A stretch of DNA of 45,270 bases from contig CAUJJC010000354.1 in NCBI GenBank assembly GCA_963204975.1, positions 1 through 45,270 on the forward strand. The letters run 5' to 3'. The notes beneath the pieces were generated by a model. The model had not been told where the DNA came from, did no database searches, and saw nothing but the letters and a program-made list of their open reading frames with translations. The translations under genes and the position numbers were made by a program. Source of the stretch: Verrucomicrobiota bacterium (GTDB taxonomy: Bacteria > Verrucomicrobiota > Verrucomicrobiia > Verrucomicrobiales > Verrucomicrobiaceae). Below are positions 1 to 10,785 of the stretch, piece after piece. Position 1 is the stretch's first letter, and every line of letters begins with the position of its first letter.

Positions 1-150
1 CCAATGACCAATGACCAATGACCAATGACCAATGACCAATGACCAATGACCAATGACCAATGACCAATGACCAATGACCAATGACCAATGACCAGTGACC
101 AGTGACCAGTGACCAATGACCAATGACCAGTGACCAGTGACCAGTGACCA
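1..150. repeat. Heptamer tandem repeat at the left edge
   Basis: Twenty-one in-phase copies of a 7-bp unit run from base 1 to 147, followed by a partial copy (148-150). Copies 1-13 are CCAATGA, copies 14-16 CCAGTGA, copies 17-18 CCAATGA and copies 19-21 CCAGTGA, so the array shows block-wise variant structure as expected from slippage or duplication. The array starts at the window edge and probably continues outside it. It ends about 50 bp before the start of the next gene. Because 7 is not a multiple of 3, every frame meets a TGA within 21 bases, so it is not coding. Confidence 0.97.
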
Positions 151-200
151 GACTCTACGGGGAAAGAGCCAGCTTCCGCTGCCCGTATTTTGGGGCCTCC

Positions 201-2837
201 ATGCGTCTCACGATTGTTTCTCTCGCCACTCTGCTGCCCTGCTCGCTCATGGCCGTGCCCACATTTGAGAAGGACATCCGTCCGATCCTCAAGACGCACT
301 GCTTTCATTGCCATGGCGAGGACAATGAAACGAAAGGGGGCCTGGATGTGCGGCTGGCACGTTTCATCCTCAAGGGCGGCGAGCACGGGCCTGTGATCGT
401 GCCGGGCAAGCCGGAGTCGAGTCGCCTGCTGGACTATGTGAAGCAGGGCAAGATGCCCAAAGGCAAGGCGCGGCTGCCGGACAAGGATATCAAGACTTTG
501 GAGCAATGGATCGCCGACGGTGCGAAGACAGCGCGGCCCGAGCCGGAGAAGCTGGGGCCGGAGTTTGCCTTCACGGACGAAGAGCGCTCGTGGTGGGCTT
601 TGCAGCCGATCAAGAAACCCGCCGTCCCCGTGATCAAAACGGAGGCCCGGACGCCCATCGATTCATTCATCGCGGCCAAGCTCACCGAGAACAAGCTGGG
701 CTTCAGCGAGCCTGCGGACGCGGTCACCTTCATTCGCCGCGCCACCTTTGATTTGACCGGCCTGCCTCCCACGCCCGAGGACGTGGACGCGTTCGTGAAG
801 GACTCCATCCAGAATCCGAAGTCGAGCGTGCAGCATCTCATCGAGCGCCTGCTCTCGTCGCCAGCTTATGGCGAGCGTTGGGGGCGTCACTGGCTCGATG
901 TGGCGGGCTACTCGGACAGCGAGGGCTACACGGACAAGGACCTGGAGCGCAAGCACGCATGGAAGTATCGAGACTACGTGGTGAAGGCGTTCAACAACGA
1001 CAAGCCCTTCGATCAATTCATCCGCGAGCAACTCGCGGGCGACGAGATGGTGCCGCAGCCGTTCAAGAACCTGAGCGCTTCCGACATCGAGAAGCTGACG
1101 GCCACGGGCTTCCTCCGCATGGCGGCCGATGGCACGGCTTCCATGAACGACACGGTGGCCAAGAATTCGACCGTGGCCGACACGATCAAGATCATCGGTG
1201 CCTCGCTCTACGGCATGACGATCGCCTGCGCGCAGTGCCACGATCATCGCTACGATCCCATCACGCACGAAGACTACTACCGGATGCGGGCGATCTTTGA
1301 GCCGGGCTTCGATACGAAGAACTGGCGCACGCCGCCTTCGCGCTTGGTTTCGCTGCTGACCGATGCCGAACGGGCAGAGTCGGCTAAAATCGAAGTCGAA
1401 GCCAAGAAGCTCGATGCGGCTCGCGACAAGAAGCAGGAGGAGTTCATCACCGAGGTGCTGGAGAAGGAATTGCTCAAGGCCGATGCCGCAGTGCGCGATG
1501 ATCTGCGCAAGGCCTACCGCACGGTGGTGGCCAAGCGCACGCCCGATCAGGTGAAGCTGCTCAAGGCCTGGCCGCGCGTGAACCAGCTCAGCGGCGGCTC
1601 CTTGTATCTTTATGATTCGACTTACAAGACGAAGCACGCGGACGAACTGAAGAAGATGGCCGCCGAGGCTGCCAAGGTGCGTGCGACCAAGCCTGTGGAA
1701 GAGTTTGTCCAGGCCTTCACCGAACTGCCGAAGACGAAGGAGGCGGTGCCTGCGACCTTCCTTTTCCATCGCGGTGATCCCGATCAGCCGAAGGGCAAGG
1801 TATTGCCCGGTGATCTCTCCGTGCTCGCGGGTCAGCGAAAGGTGGAGGTGCCGGAGAAGAATCCCGCGCTGCCTTCCAGCGGACGGCGGCTGGCCTTTGC
1901 ACAGTCGATCACCGACGGACGTCATCCGCTGCTTGCTCGCGTGATGGTGAACCGCGTGTGGATGCACCACTTCGGCAAAGGCATCGTGGCGAGCGCCGGA
2001 GACTTCGGGAAGCTCGGCGAGCTGCCCTCGCATCCTGAGTTGCTCGACTGGCTGGCTTCGGAGTTCATGCAGAACGGCTGGAGCATGAAGCACCTGCATC
2101 GTCTCATTATGAACTCGCGCACCTACGCGCAGACCAGCAAGCGTGACCCTGAGCGCGAGCGCATCGACCCTGACAACCAGTTTCTCAGTCGCATGAATGT
2201 GCAGCGTCTGGAGGCCGAGACCTTGCGCGATTCCTTCCTCGCCGTGTCTGGCAAGATCAATCCCAAGCTGGGTGGACCACCGGTGCCGGTGATGCACAAT
2301 GAAGAGGGACAGGTCGTGCTCGGCAATGACACCACGGACACCGCTGGACGCCAGACGGGCAAATACATCTCGCTCAATGGCGAGGAGTATCGCCGCAGTG
2401 TGTATGTGCAGTCGCGCCGGTCCATGCCGCTGGAGATGTTCGCCGCCTTCGATGCACCTGCGATGACGGATGCGATGTGCAGCGTGCGTCCGGTGACCAC
2501 CGTCAGCCCGCAGAGCTTGCTGCTGATGAACAATGCCTACATGCGCGAGCACGCCCAGGACTTCGCGCAGCGTCTGATCACGGAATGCGGCACGGACCTC
2601 GACAAGCAGGTGCGCCGCGCGTGGAAGATCTGCTACAGCCGCGAGCCGAGCATGGCCGATGTGCAGGACGGGATCGACTTCGTCAAAGCGCAGACCGAGC
2701 ACTACAAGGCGAATCCTGCAAAACTCGAGCGCGTCGTGGCTCCAGCGGAGAAGGCGAATGCACCGGCGGAGTTGCTCGGACTCGCAGCGCTGTGCCACGC
2801 GCTCATGAGCGGCAATGCGTTCCTGTATGTGGACTGA
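201..2837 (+). CDS. Secreted PSCyt1-DUF1549-DUF1553 protein
   Basis: An 878-residue exported protein of the planctomycete/verrucomicrobial cytochrome-like family. A signal peptide (about residues 1-18, MRLTIVSLATLLPCSLMA) is followed by a PSCyt1 domain with a haem-binding-type CxxCH motif (C34, C37, H38). DUF1549 (PSCyt2) follows, with a second CAQCH motif (C343, C346, H347). DUF1553 (PSD1) fills the C-terminal part, including a typical NRVWMHHFGKG stretch. The ATG at 201 was chosen because it places the signal peptide at the N-terminus; an in-frame GTG at 144 lies inside the repeat and would add 19 non-signal residues. These proteins are usually encoded next to a DUF1501 gene and are linked, without firm biochemistry, to polysaccharide or sulfatase-rich degradation loci. 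No DUF1501 gene is present here, so the exact role is unknown. Confidence 0.93.
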   Translation: MRLTIVSLATLLPCSLMAVPTFEKDIRPILKTHCFHCHGEDNETKGGLDVRLARFILKGGEHGPVIVPGKPESSRLLDYVKQGKMPKGKARLPDKDIKTLEQWIADGAKTARPEPEKLGPEFAFTDEERSWWALQPIKKPAVPVIKTEARTPIDSFIAAKLTENKLGFSEPADAVTFIRRATFDLTGLPPTPEDVDAFVKDSIQNPKSSVQHLIERLLSSPAYGERWGRHWLDVAGYSDSEGYTDKDLERKHAWKYRDYVVKAFNNDKPFDQFIREQLAGDEMVPQPFKNLSASDIEKLTATGFLRMAADGTASMNDTVAKNSTVADTIKIIGASLYGMTIACAQCHDHRYDPITHEDYYRMRAIFEPGFDTKNWRTPPSRLVSLLTDAERAESAKIEVEAKKLDAARDKKQEEFITEVLEKELLKADAAVRDDLRKAYRTVVAKRTPDQVKLLKAWPRVNQLSGGSLYLYDSTYKTKHADELKKMAAEAAKVRATKPVEEFVQAFTELPKTKEAVPATFLFHRGDPDQPKGKVLPGDLSVLAGQRKVEVPEKNPALPSSGRRLAFAQSITDGRHPLLARVMVNRVWMHHFGKGIVASAGDFGKLGELPSHPELLDWLASEFMQNGWSMKHLHRLIMNSRTYAQTSKRDPERERIDPDNQFLSRMNVQRLEAETLRDSFLAVSGKINPKLGGPPVPVMHNEEGQVVLGNDTTDTAGRQTGKYISLNGEEYRRSVYVQSRRSMPLEMFAAFDAPAMTDAMCSVRPVTTVSPQSLLLMNNAYMREHAQDFAQRLITECGTDLDKQVRRAWKICYSREPSMADVQDGIDFVKAQTEHYKANPAKLERVVAPAEKANAPAELLGLAALCHALMSGNAFLYVD

Positions 2838-2900
2838 GCCGATGACCAAGATGGTCGTCGAACCAGTTTACGATCAGGAAGCCCGTTCTAGGGTGCGCGC

Positions 2901-3509
2901 ATGTCTCTCAATTATCCGGCCCCGATCCAACGACTCATCGTGCAGCTCAAGAGCCTGCCGGGAGTAGGACCCCGCAGCGCCGAGCGCATGGCCCTCTGGC
3001 TGCTGAGCGCTGGACGCGAGCGCGGAGGATTGCTGGCGGATGCCTTGCGCGCCATCGAGACGGAAGTGGTGATGTGCGAGGACTGTGGCTTTTACAATGA
3101 GGCGGGCCAGGCCTGCTTGCTGTGCTCGAATGACAAGCGGCAGCGCCACATCGTCTGCGTGGTGGAGCAGGCCGCCGATGTGCTGCGCCTGGAGCGCTCG
3201 CGAGCCTACCAAGGGCAATACCATGTGCTCGGTGGCAAGCTTTCGCCGCTGGACAATGTGACCCCCGAGGACCTGCGCATGGACTCACTCGAACGTCGCG
3301 TGGCGGAACTCCCTGCCAGCGAGGTGATCCTTGCTCTGGGCTCCGATGTGGAAGGGGAAGCCACCGCGAACTACATCGCCGATCTGGTGCGGCCACTGGG
3401 AGTCGCCGTGACCAAGCTGGCTCAGGGCATGCCAGCCGGTGGAGGACTCGATCACGTCGATGAACTCACGCTGCATCACGCACTGCAAGGGCGCAGGGCG
3501 ATGTCGTGA
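2901..3509 (+). CDS. recR: Recombination mediator RecR
   Basis: A 202-residue protein of normal RecR length. It has an N-terminal helix-hairpin-helix region (LPGVGPRSAERMA, about 19-31), a four-cysteine zinc finger (C59, C62, C72, C75) and a Toprim domain starting near VVEQ (about 87-90) with a GSDVEGEAT segment. RecR works with RecO (and RecF) to load RecA on SSB-covered single-stranded DNA during gap repair. The gene starts 63 bp after the preceding gene and converges on prfC, with only 4 bp between the two stop codons. It is not linked here to its common partner dnaX or to an EbfC/YbaB gene. Confidence 0.97.
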   Translation: MSLNYPAPIQRLIVQLKSLPGVGPRSAERMALWLLSAGRERGGLLADALRAIETEVVMCEDCGFYNEAGQACLLCSNDKRQRHIVCVVEQAADVLRLERSRAYQGQYHVLGGKLSPLDNVTPEDLRMDSLERRVAELPASEVILALGSDVEGEATANYIADLVRPLGVAVTKLAQGMPAGGGLDHVDELTLHHALQGRRAMS

Positions 3510-3513
3510 GAGC

Positions 3514-5100
<1,587 letters not shown>

Positions 5101-5274
5101 GCGGGGCGTGGGCTTTGCACGCAATGACAGGCCTGTGCAAGCGAGGAATGGTCGAGGGCGGGACGATAGGGGCCTGCGCAGGGTTCCCGTCCTTGAAAGG
5201 CCGGGCTACGCAACGGACGCCGCTCTGCGGCTTGAATACATCGTCGCTCGGGGATTCCGCGAAGATCGGAGACC

Positions 5275-5661
5275 TCAGGCAGGGCCTTGTCCTTCCAATC
5301 GCTTTTGGGCCTCCGCCATAATCGACTCGATCTCAACGTCGGGTTCGGGAGCGAGTGTTCGATACCACTGAACGAACTGAACCACGGACTCCAACATTCC
5401 CAGCTTGAGCAGCACTCGGAGCATAGGCTTCAGCGAGGCAAGATCGAAGGGAGCCTGTTCATAGCGTTCGCTCAGCGTCGTGAGCGTCTGTTCGACAATC
5501 GCTTTGACCGCAGGGTCATCGCCAATGGATTGAAACAGGGCGGCAATTTCAGCCCCCTCGGGGCTCGCTGCCCGCTGCTGCTTGGCTTCGATCTGCTCAA
5601 GGAAAGCCGCGATCCGGTTCACTGGCTCTTCGGGCGGATCGGTGGGGGTGGGGCGTTCCAT
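5275..5661 (-). CDS. Small hypothetical protein
   Basis: A 128-residue acidic, helical protein that I do not recognise. It has a proline-rich N-terminus (MERPTPTDPPEEP), then predicted amphipathic helices and no signal peptide, membrane segment or cysteine motif. It lies on the same strand as kamA, 50 bp downstream of its stop, and may share its transcript; a repeat fragment sits in the gap. Support for being real comes from its protein-like composition and good fit between flanking genes. An overlapping frame on the other strand (5287-5739) is less protein-like. No function can be assigned. Confidence 0.6.
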   Translation of the reverse strand: MERPTPTDPPEEPVNRIAAFLEQIEAKQQRAASPEGAEIAALFQSIGDDPAVKAIVEQTLTTLSERYEQAPFDLASLKPMLRVLLKLGMLESVVQFVQWYRTLAPEPDVEIESIMAEAQKRLEGQGPA

Positions 5662-5676
5662 GGGCTTGACTCAATT

Positions 5677-5703
5677 CGAGGACGACTGAAGCGTTCGAGG
5701 CGC
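5677..5703. repeat. Partial copy of a dispersed palindromic element
   Basis: The sequence around GACTGAAGCGTTCGAGGCG, preceded by CGAGGACGA, matches one arm of the large inverted repeat at 15585-15698 (GAAGCGTTCGGAGC next to CGAGGACGA). It lacks the middle of that arm. It occupies the gap between kamA and the small gene at 5275. It appears to be a decayed half of a REP-like or MITE-like repeat; this rests on a visual alignment only. Confidence 0.6.
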
Positions 5704-5711
5704 TGGGGAAA

Positions 5712-6911
5712 TTACCACGTCGTCGCCATGATCGCCTGAGGCTCAGGATACTCAAAGGCCTCGCCTTCGTAGTTGCGCACGAGGGTGCGGCGTTCGTCGC
5801 GTTGCAGGATGTAGTCGGGATTGAGCGGCACCTTGCCACCACCGCCGGGGGCGTCGATGACGAATTGCGGCACGGCGTAGCCGGTGGTGTGTCCGCGCAG
5901 GGACTCAATAATCTCAAGTCCGGTGCCGACGCTGGTGCGCAGGTGGGACGAGCCTTTGATCAGATCGCACTGATACAGGTAGTAAGGGCGCACACGGCAC
6001 ATGAGCAGCTTGTGAACGAGCGACTTCATCACCTCAGGATCGTCGTTCACACCGCGCAAGAGCACGCTTTGATTGCCAAGAGGAATGCCGTGATCGGAAA
6101 GGCGGTCGAGCCCCTCGCGCACCTCGGTGGTCAGCTCACGCGGATGATTGGTGTGAATGCTGATCCACACACGATACTTGCGCAGCATGGTCACCAACTC
6201 AGGCGTGATGCGCTGAGGGAGGAAGATAGGAATGCGGCTGCCGATGCGGACGAACTCGATGTGCTCGATGCTGCGCAGACGCTGGAGCAGAGACTCGAGT
6301 TTGGCATCGCTCAGCAGCAGCGGATCACCCCCGGAGAGCAGCACGTCGCGAACCTCGGTATGCTTCTCCAGATAACGGAACGCGGCTTCGTGTTCCATGT
6401 GCAGATGCTGCTCGCCTACACCGCTCACCACGCGGCTGCGGGTGCAGTAGCGGCAGTAGCTGGCGCAGCGATCAGTGACCAGGAAGAGCACGCGATCAGG
6501 ATAACGATGCACGAGGCCTGGCACCGGCATGTGGCTGTCTTCACCACACGGATCAGCCATCTCGGCTGGATCATCGAGCGTCTCTTCGATCCGTGGAATG
6601 ACTTGGCGACGGATCGGGCAATCGGGATCGACGGGGTCGATGAGATTGAAGTAGTGAGGGGTGATCGCCATCGCCAGCTTGTTGCCGGAGAGGAGGACAC
6701 CCGCGCGCTCTTCCTGTGAGAGAACGAGATGCTGCTCAAGCTGCGCGAGGCTGGTGATGCGGTGCCTGAGCTGCCAGGCGGCGCTGTTCCAATCAGACGC
6801 GGCCACATTGGCTTCTTTCCAGTAGCCCGGCGCGTGCGAGCGGAAGGCTTTCTCAGGCAGGTCGGCGGGCAGAGTCATCTCGGGTGAGGCGATAGGACGG
6901 AGGATAGACAT
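5712..6911 (-). CDS. kamA: Lysine 2,3-aminomutase
   Basis: A 399-residue radical SAM, PLP-dependent enzyme that interconverts L-alpha-lysine and L-beta-lysine. The radical SAM cluster motif CxxxCxxC is C149, C153, C156 within DRCASYCRYCTRSR. The PLP lysine is K360 in the DAPGGGGK motif. Two aspartates that correspond to the lysine-binding residues of the clostridial enzyme are present (D316 in YQCDL and D353 in DAPG). The substrate-defining segments therefore match true lysine aminomutase rather than only the EF-P modifying EpmB branch, although that role cannot be excluded. Start 6911 (MSILRPIASP) was preferred to an upstream in-frame start at 6989. The gene is transcribed divergently from an HTH regulator gene. 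Beta-lysine is used for osmoprotectants or lysine catabolism; no dedicated partner genes are adjacent. Confidence 0.92.
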   Translation of the reverse strand: MSILRPIASPEMTLPADLPEKAFRSHAPGYWKEANVAASDWNSAAWQLRHRITSLAQLEQHLVLSQEERAGVLLSGNKLAMAITPHYFNLIDPVDPDCPIRRQVIPRIEETLDDPAEMADPCGEDSHMPVPGLVHRYPDRVLFLVTDRCASYCRYCTRSRVVSGVGEQHLHMEHEAAFRYLEKHTEVRDVLLSGGDPLLLSDAKLESLLQRLRSIEHIEFVRIGSRIPIFLPQRITPELVTMLRKYRVWISIHTNHPRELTTEVREGLDRLSDHGIPLGNQSVLLRGVNDDPEVMKSLVHKLLMCRVRPYYLYQCDLIKGSSHLRTSVGTGLEIIESLRGHTTGYAVPQFVIDAPGGGGKVPLNPDYILQRDERRTLVRNYEGEAFEYPEPQAIMATTW

Positions 6912-7033
6912 TGGGGAGGAGGCATTGTCAAATGCCGTGGAATGAGGAACGCCCCAAGGCGAAAGATGGAAGCATTTTGCAACCTCCAATCAGCGTGCTA
7001 GTCGTCGGTCCGGTTCACCGGACTGCTCCTCCC

Positions 7034-7684
7034 ATGACCCTCACGTTGATCAAAGACATCGCCCGTCCGCATGTGCTGGACATCATCATGCTCCTGAAGC
7101 GTGGTCGTGGGATGTCCGTGAACGAGCTGTCCGCAGCGCTGCGCATGAGCTACATGGGCGTGAAGCAGCACTGCATCTATCTGGAGAAGAAAGGCTACCT
7201 CGGCACCTGGCTGCGTCCCAAGGCCGCTGGTGGACGCCCAGAGAAGATGTATCGCCTCACACCCAAAATGAACGGTCTCTTCCCCAGCGCTGTGGGCAAG
7301 GCGGTGCTGGACATGATCGAGGCAGCTGAGGCTGCGATGGGTGCTGAGGCCGTGAAGGCGATGCTCGCAGGCTGGTTTGAACGTCAAGGCGCGCGATACA
7401 CGGGCTTGCTCAAAGGCCGTTCGCTGGTCGAGCGCGCGCAATCGCTGGCCAAGCTCCGCACGGACGATGGTTGCCTGTCGTTGTGCGAGTTCGATGCCCA
7501 TGATGGTCTGCGCATTGTGGAGCATCATTCGCCGTTGGAAGCCGTGGGTGCCCGCCATCCGATGGCCTGGGAATTCGAAGCCAAGATGATGGGCCAGGTG
7601 CTGCGTTGTTTGGTCGAGCGCGTGGAGCCCGAGAGCAAAGAAGTGCAACGCGTGGAGTTTCGTCTGAAAAACTTCCCGGAGTGA
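7034..7684 (+). CDS. HTH (winged-helix) transcriptional regulator
   Basis: A 217-residue predicted regulator. The N-terminal 75 residues form an ArsR/SufR-like winged helix: a recognition-helix region around MSVNELSAALRMSYMGVKQH and a wing (LRPKAAGGRPEKMYRLT). The rest is an effector or dimerisation region typical of COG2345-type regulators, but the cysteines that bind an Fe-S cluster in SufR are not obvious. The ATG at 7034 was chosen because it starts just before the HTH; in-frame codons extend up to 6911 but overlap the kamA start. It is divergent from kamA and 11 bp upstream of a lipoprotein gene, so it may regulate either one. Target and signal are unknown. Confidence 0.8.
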   Translation: MTLTLIKDIARPHVLDIIMLLKRGRGMSVNELSAALRMSYMGVKQHCIYLEKKGYLGTWLRPKAAGGRPEKMYRLTPKMNGLFPSAVGKAVLDMIEAAEAAMGAEAVKAMLAGWFERQGARYTGLLKGRSLVERAQSLAKLRTDDGCLSLCEFDAHDGLRIVEHHSPLEAVGARHPMAWEFEAKMMGQVLRCLVERVEPESKEVQRVEFRLKNFPE

Positions 7685-7695
7685 CGTTCGTTGTG

Positions 7696-8322
7696 ATGAC
7701 AATGACCAAACTCCTCCTCTGCCTCGCTCCCTGCCTTCTGCTCTCGTCCTGCGGCTCCTACATCGCAGGCTCGGCCACTCCGCCAGAGATTGCCAAGGTG
7801 GCGCGCTCGACGGTGCGGATGATCATGAGCACGGAGGCCATGCGACCGGCTTTGATTCAGGAGCAGGCCGATGTGGCGGTGAAGGCCTCGCGCTGGTGGC
7901 AGGCTGGTGATGGTTCCATTTCGCTGCGATTGAAAAGCTCACGCGGGCGCACCTTGCGGGGCGTGATGTGTGGTGGGCACCTCTTTGTGGCAGGCACCCC
8001 TGGAGATGCCGCGAAGCTCCTCATTCGCAATGAACTGGATCGTAGCGCCGAGGTCGATGTGACCGTCAATGCGGGAGTCACCCAGCGAGTCCATGTGCCT
8101 CCTCACGGCGTGAAGGAGGTGCCCGCTCCGTTTGTGTCCGTGTCCGGCATGGATGCCCTGTATCGTTATGACCTCAGTGCCCAGCAGGGTGTGATCGATG
8201 TGGATGTGTTCCCGAGTGCGAAACCCGAGCCGCTCATGCCCGTGCGTCAGGTGAAGCTGCCAGTCCCAGGGCCGCGTATGCATCGCTACCAGCCGCTGGC
8301 ATCGCCGTTCCGCTATCGCTGA
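7696..8322 (+). CDS. Hypothetical lipoprotein
   Basis: A 208-residue exported protein with a lipoprotein signal peptide (MTMTKLLLCLAPCLLLSSCG). The lipobox is LSSC, with the cysteine about 19 residues in, so the mature protein is probably anchored in a membrane. The rest is beta-rich with no domain that I recognise. The start may also be the ATG at 7702, two codons later. It follows the regulator gene by 11 bp on the same strand and likely shares its transcript. Function unknown. Confidence 0.8.
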   Translation: MTMTKLLLCLAPCLLLSSCGSYIAGSATPPEIAKVARSTVRMIMSTEAMRPALIQEQADVAVKASRWWQAGDGSISLRLKSSRGRTLRGVMCGGHLFVAGTPGDAAKLLIRNELDRSAEVDVTVNAGVTQRVHVPPHGVKEVPAPFVSVSGMDALYRYDLSAQQGVIDVDVFPSAKPEPLMPVRQVKLPVPGPRMHRYQPLASPFRYR

Positions 8323-8359
8323 GCTTTACTCTGGCGCACTCCCTTGGAATGATCGCGCC

Positions 8360-10561
8360 ATGCCCCTGCCACCCGCCGATCCTGCGAAACCCGATGTCCT
8401 GCGCGGCATCGTGGAGCGGGTGACGTTTCACAACGAGGAGAGCGGCTACTGCATTCTCAAGGTCACGCCGGACAAGAAGCGCGACGTGGTCACCGTCATC
8501 GGCAAGGCACCGCGCGTGGTCGCAGGCGAACGCGTGCAGGCGACGGGGCGCTGGGAGCAGGACGCGGTGCATGGAAAGCAGTTCCGCACCGAGGCGCTGC
8601 AGCTCTCGCCTCCCGATTCAGCAGAGGGCATGGAGCGCTACCTCGGCTCCGGCTTGATTGAAGGCATCGGCCCGGCGTATGCGAAGCGCTTGATCGAGAA
8701 GTTCGGCCCCAAGGTCATCGACGTGATCGAGAACGAATCGGCACGACTGGAGACGGTGGAAGGCATCGGCAAGAAGCGCCGCACGGAGATTCGCGAGAGC
8801 TGGATGAAGCAGAAGACCGTGCACGCAATCATGCTGTATCTGCATCAGCACGGCATCGGCACCGCACGCGCGCTGCGCATCTACAAGACGTATGGCGAGG
8901 ACGCGCTCGAGATCCTGCGCGCGAATCCGTATCGGCTCGCGGCGGACATTCGCGGCATCGGCTTTCGCACCGCGGACGACATCGCCTTGAAGATGGGCAT
9001 CGCCGCCGATGCACCGGAGCGTGTGCAGGCAGGCCTGATGCACTCGCTGGAGGAATCCGCTGGCGTGGGGCACTGCTGCCTCCCGCGCAACTCATTGATC
9101 GAGCACGCGGCGAAGCTGCTCAACACCAACGCGGAACGAGTCGTCGCCGAACTCGACGTTCTCATCAGCCGCGAAGCGGAGGCATCGGAAGAAAGCGAAG
9201 CACGCCTGGTGCAGCACGCGGACTTTATTTACCTGCCCTGGTTGCGCAGTGCCGAGCTGAGCATCGCGCGCAGCATCAAGTCGCTCACCATCACGCCGCC
9301 GAACTATCCGGACATTGATCCCGCCAAGGCGATTCCTTGGGCCGAGCAGCAGACGGGAAAGACGCTCGCCGAGTCGCAACGCCGCTGCGTGGAAGCCGCG
9401 CTGAAGAACCGCGTGCTCATCATCACCGGCGGTCCTGGCGTGGGCAAGACGACGATCCTCAACACGCTGCTCACCATCGTGAAGGCGAAAGAAGTGCGCA
9501 TCTCGCTCGCCGCTCCCACCGGTCGCGCCGCCAAGCGCATGACCGAGAGCACCGGCCTCACGGCAATGACGCTGCACCGCCTGCTCGAGTATCAAGGCGA
9601 AGGCCAGTGGGGCCGCCATCGGGGCAAGCCGCTCGTGGGCGATCTCTTCGTCATCGACGAGTGCTCGATGATCGACGCGCCGCTCATGGCGCAGTTCCTT
9701 GCCGCACTGCCACAGGGCGCGCACTTGCTGCTCGTCGGCGATGCGGATCAATTGCCCAGCGTCGGCCCCGGCATGGTGCTCGGCGATCTGATCGCCAGCG
9801 GAGCAGTGCCTTGCGTGCGCCTCACCGAGATCTTCCGTCAGGCCGCCGACAGCCGCATCATCCTCAGCGCGCACGACATCAATGCAGGCCGCATCCCGGA
9901 TCTGAAGCCGCATCGCGACAGCGACTTCTTCTTCCTGGAGCATCCCGAACCCGAAGCCATTGCGCACACCATTGTCGAACTCGTGCGCACACGACTGCCC
10001 GCGAAGTATCCCTTCAACGCCATGGCCGATATCCAGGTGCTCACGCCGATGAACCGCAATTCGCTCGGCACGCACGCGCTCAATCACGCGCTCCAATCCG
10101 CGCTGAATCCACCAAACGAAACCAAGCTCGAACTCGACCGCTTCGGCATCACCTTCCGAGTCGGCGACAAGGTCATCCAGACCGCCAACAACTACGACAA
10201 GGAAGTCTTCAACGGCGACATCGGCTTCATTTCCACCATCGACCCCGACCCGCTCAAGGTGCGAGTGCGCTTCGATGCCAACCGCGTGGTCGAATACGAG
10301 CCCGGCGAACTCGACGAACTCCAGCTCGCCTACGCGCTGACGATCCACAAGAGCCAGGGCAGCGAGTTCCCCTGCGTGATCATCCCGGTGAGCACGCAGC
10401 ACTTTGTCCTGCTGGAGCGCAGCCTCATCTACACTGCGGTCACGCGCGCGCGCAAACTCGTCATCCTCGTCGGCGATCCGAAAGCCCTCGCCATCGCCGT
10501 GCGCAAGCAAGAGACCCGCAAGCGCCATACGGGCTTGCGCGAGGCGCTCGGTGGCGGGTGA
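8360..10561 (+). CDS. recD2: RecD2-type ATP-dependent DNA helicase
   Basis: A 733-residue SF1 helicase of the RecD2 (RecD-like, RecBC-independent) type. It has an N-terminal OB-like region (GIVERVTFHNEESGYCILKV), helix-hairpin-helix repeats (EGIGPAYAKRL, EGIGKKRRTEI, RGIGFRTADDIAL), and a Walker A motif (GGPGVGKTT, near residue 356). DEXX-type motif II (VIDECSMID), motif III (LLLVGDADQLPSVG) and the late motif ALTIHKSQGSEF follow. RecD2 unwinds DNA 5' to 3' and takes part in repair and fork stability in bacteria lacking a RecBCD context. It stands alone here, 37 bp after the lipoprotein gene, and marks the left border of the rearranged region that begins at about 10600. Confidence 0.96.
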   Translation: MPLPPADPAKPDVLRGIVERVTFHNEESGYCILKVTPDKKRDVVTVIGKAPRVVAGERVQATGRWEQDAVHGKQFRTEALQLSPPDSAEGMERYLGSGLIEGIGPAYAKRLIEKFGPKVIDVIENESARLETVEGIGKKRRTEIRESWMKQKTVHAIMLYLHQHGIGTARALRIYKTYGEDALEILRANPYRLAADIRGIGFRTADDIALKMGIAADAPERVQAGLMHSLEESAGVGHCCLPRNSLIEHAAKLLNTNAERVVAELDVLISREAEASEESEARLVQHADFIYLPWLRSAELSIARSIKSLTITPPNYPDIDPAKAIPWAEQQTGKTLAESQRRCVEAALKNRVLIITGGPGVGKTTILNTLLTIVKAKEVRISLAAPTGRAAKRMTESTGLTAMTLHRLLEYQGEGQWGRHRGKPLVGDLFVIDECSMIDAPLMAQFLAALPQGAHLLLVGDADQLPSVGPGMVLGDLIASGAVPCVRLTEIFRQAADSRIILSAHDINAGRIPDLKPHRDSDFFFLEHPEPEAIAHTIVELVRTRLPAKYPFNAMADIQVLTPMNRNSLGTHALNHALQSALNPPNETKLELDRFGITFRVGDKVIQTANNYDKEVFNGDIGFISTIDPDPLKVRVRFDANRVVEYEPGELDELQLAYALTIHKSQGSEFPCVIIPVSTQHFVLLERSLIYTAVTRARKLVILVGDPKALAIAVRKQETRKRHTGLREALGGG

Positions 10562-10635
10562 AGATTCGCGTGCAGGAGGCTGTCACGTTTTCGCTCCCAC
10601 ACGTCATTCAGGTGTGGCACCATCCACATCATCGA

Positions 10636-10785
10636 ATGAGCGCACTTTCACCATCCAAGCCACACGATGTGCCTTTTCTCACCACGCGCTGGACGCGTGT
10701 GCGACTCGCTCGGATGGATTCTGCGGACGGACGTCGCGCTCTGGCCGACCTCTGCTATGCCTATTACGAACCCGTCGTGGTGGTG
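10636..10785 (+). pseudogene. 5' fragment of an ECF sigma factor gene
   Basis: The first 50 or so codons encode MSALSPSKPHDVPFLTTRW followed by TRVRLARMDSADGRRALAD and LCYAYYEPVV. This is clearly homologous to the N-terminus of the intact ECF sigma gene at 11430 (FLTTRWTRV, DGRRALAELCDAYYEPVV). Homology stops abruptly after EPVV, near 10785, where an unrelated sequence continues in frame. The region 2 core, linker and region 4 are all missing, so no sigma activity is expected. A GTGTGGCA...CCACCATCC-like pattern upstream is also seen before the intact gene, so the fragment probably arose by duplication of the whole 5' region. Confidence 0.8.

Noticed and set aside
144-200. GTG start at 144 for the first cytochrome-like gene
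   Set aside because: It lies inside the heptamer repeat and would place 19 unrelated residues before a clear signal peptide that starts at ATG 201.
663-2849. Long reading frame of about 728 codons opposite the first gene
   Set aside because: It has shadow-like composition rich in His, Arg, Leu and Ala with no domain pattern; the + strand gene is clearly the real one.
5287-5739. + strand frame overlapping the small gene at 5275
   Set aside because: Less protein-like, and it crosses the repeat fragment and the end of kamA.
9092-10528. Long - strand frame opposite recD2
   Set aside because: An antisense frame caused by high GC and codon bias; acidic, low-complexity translation without motifs.
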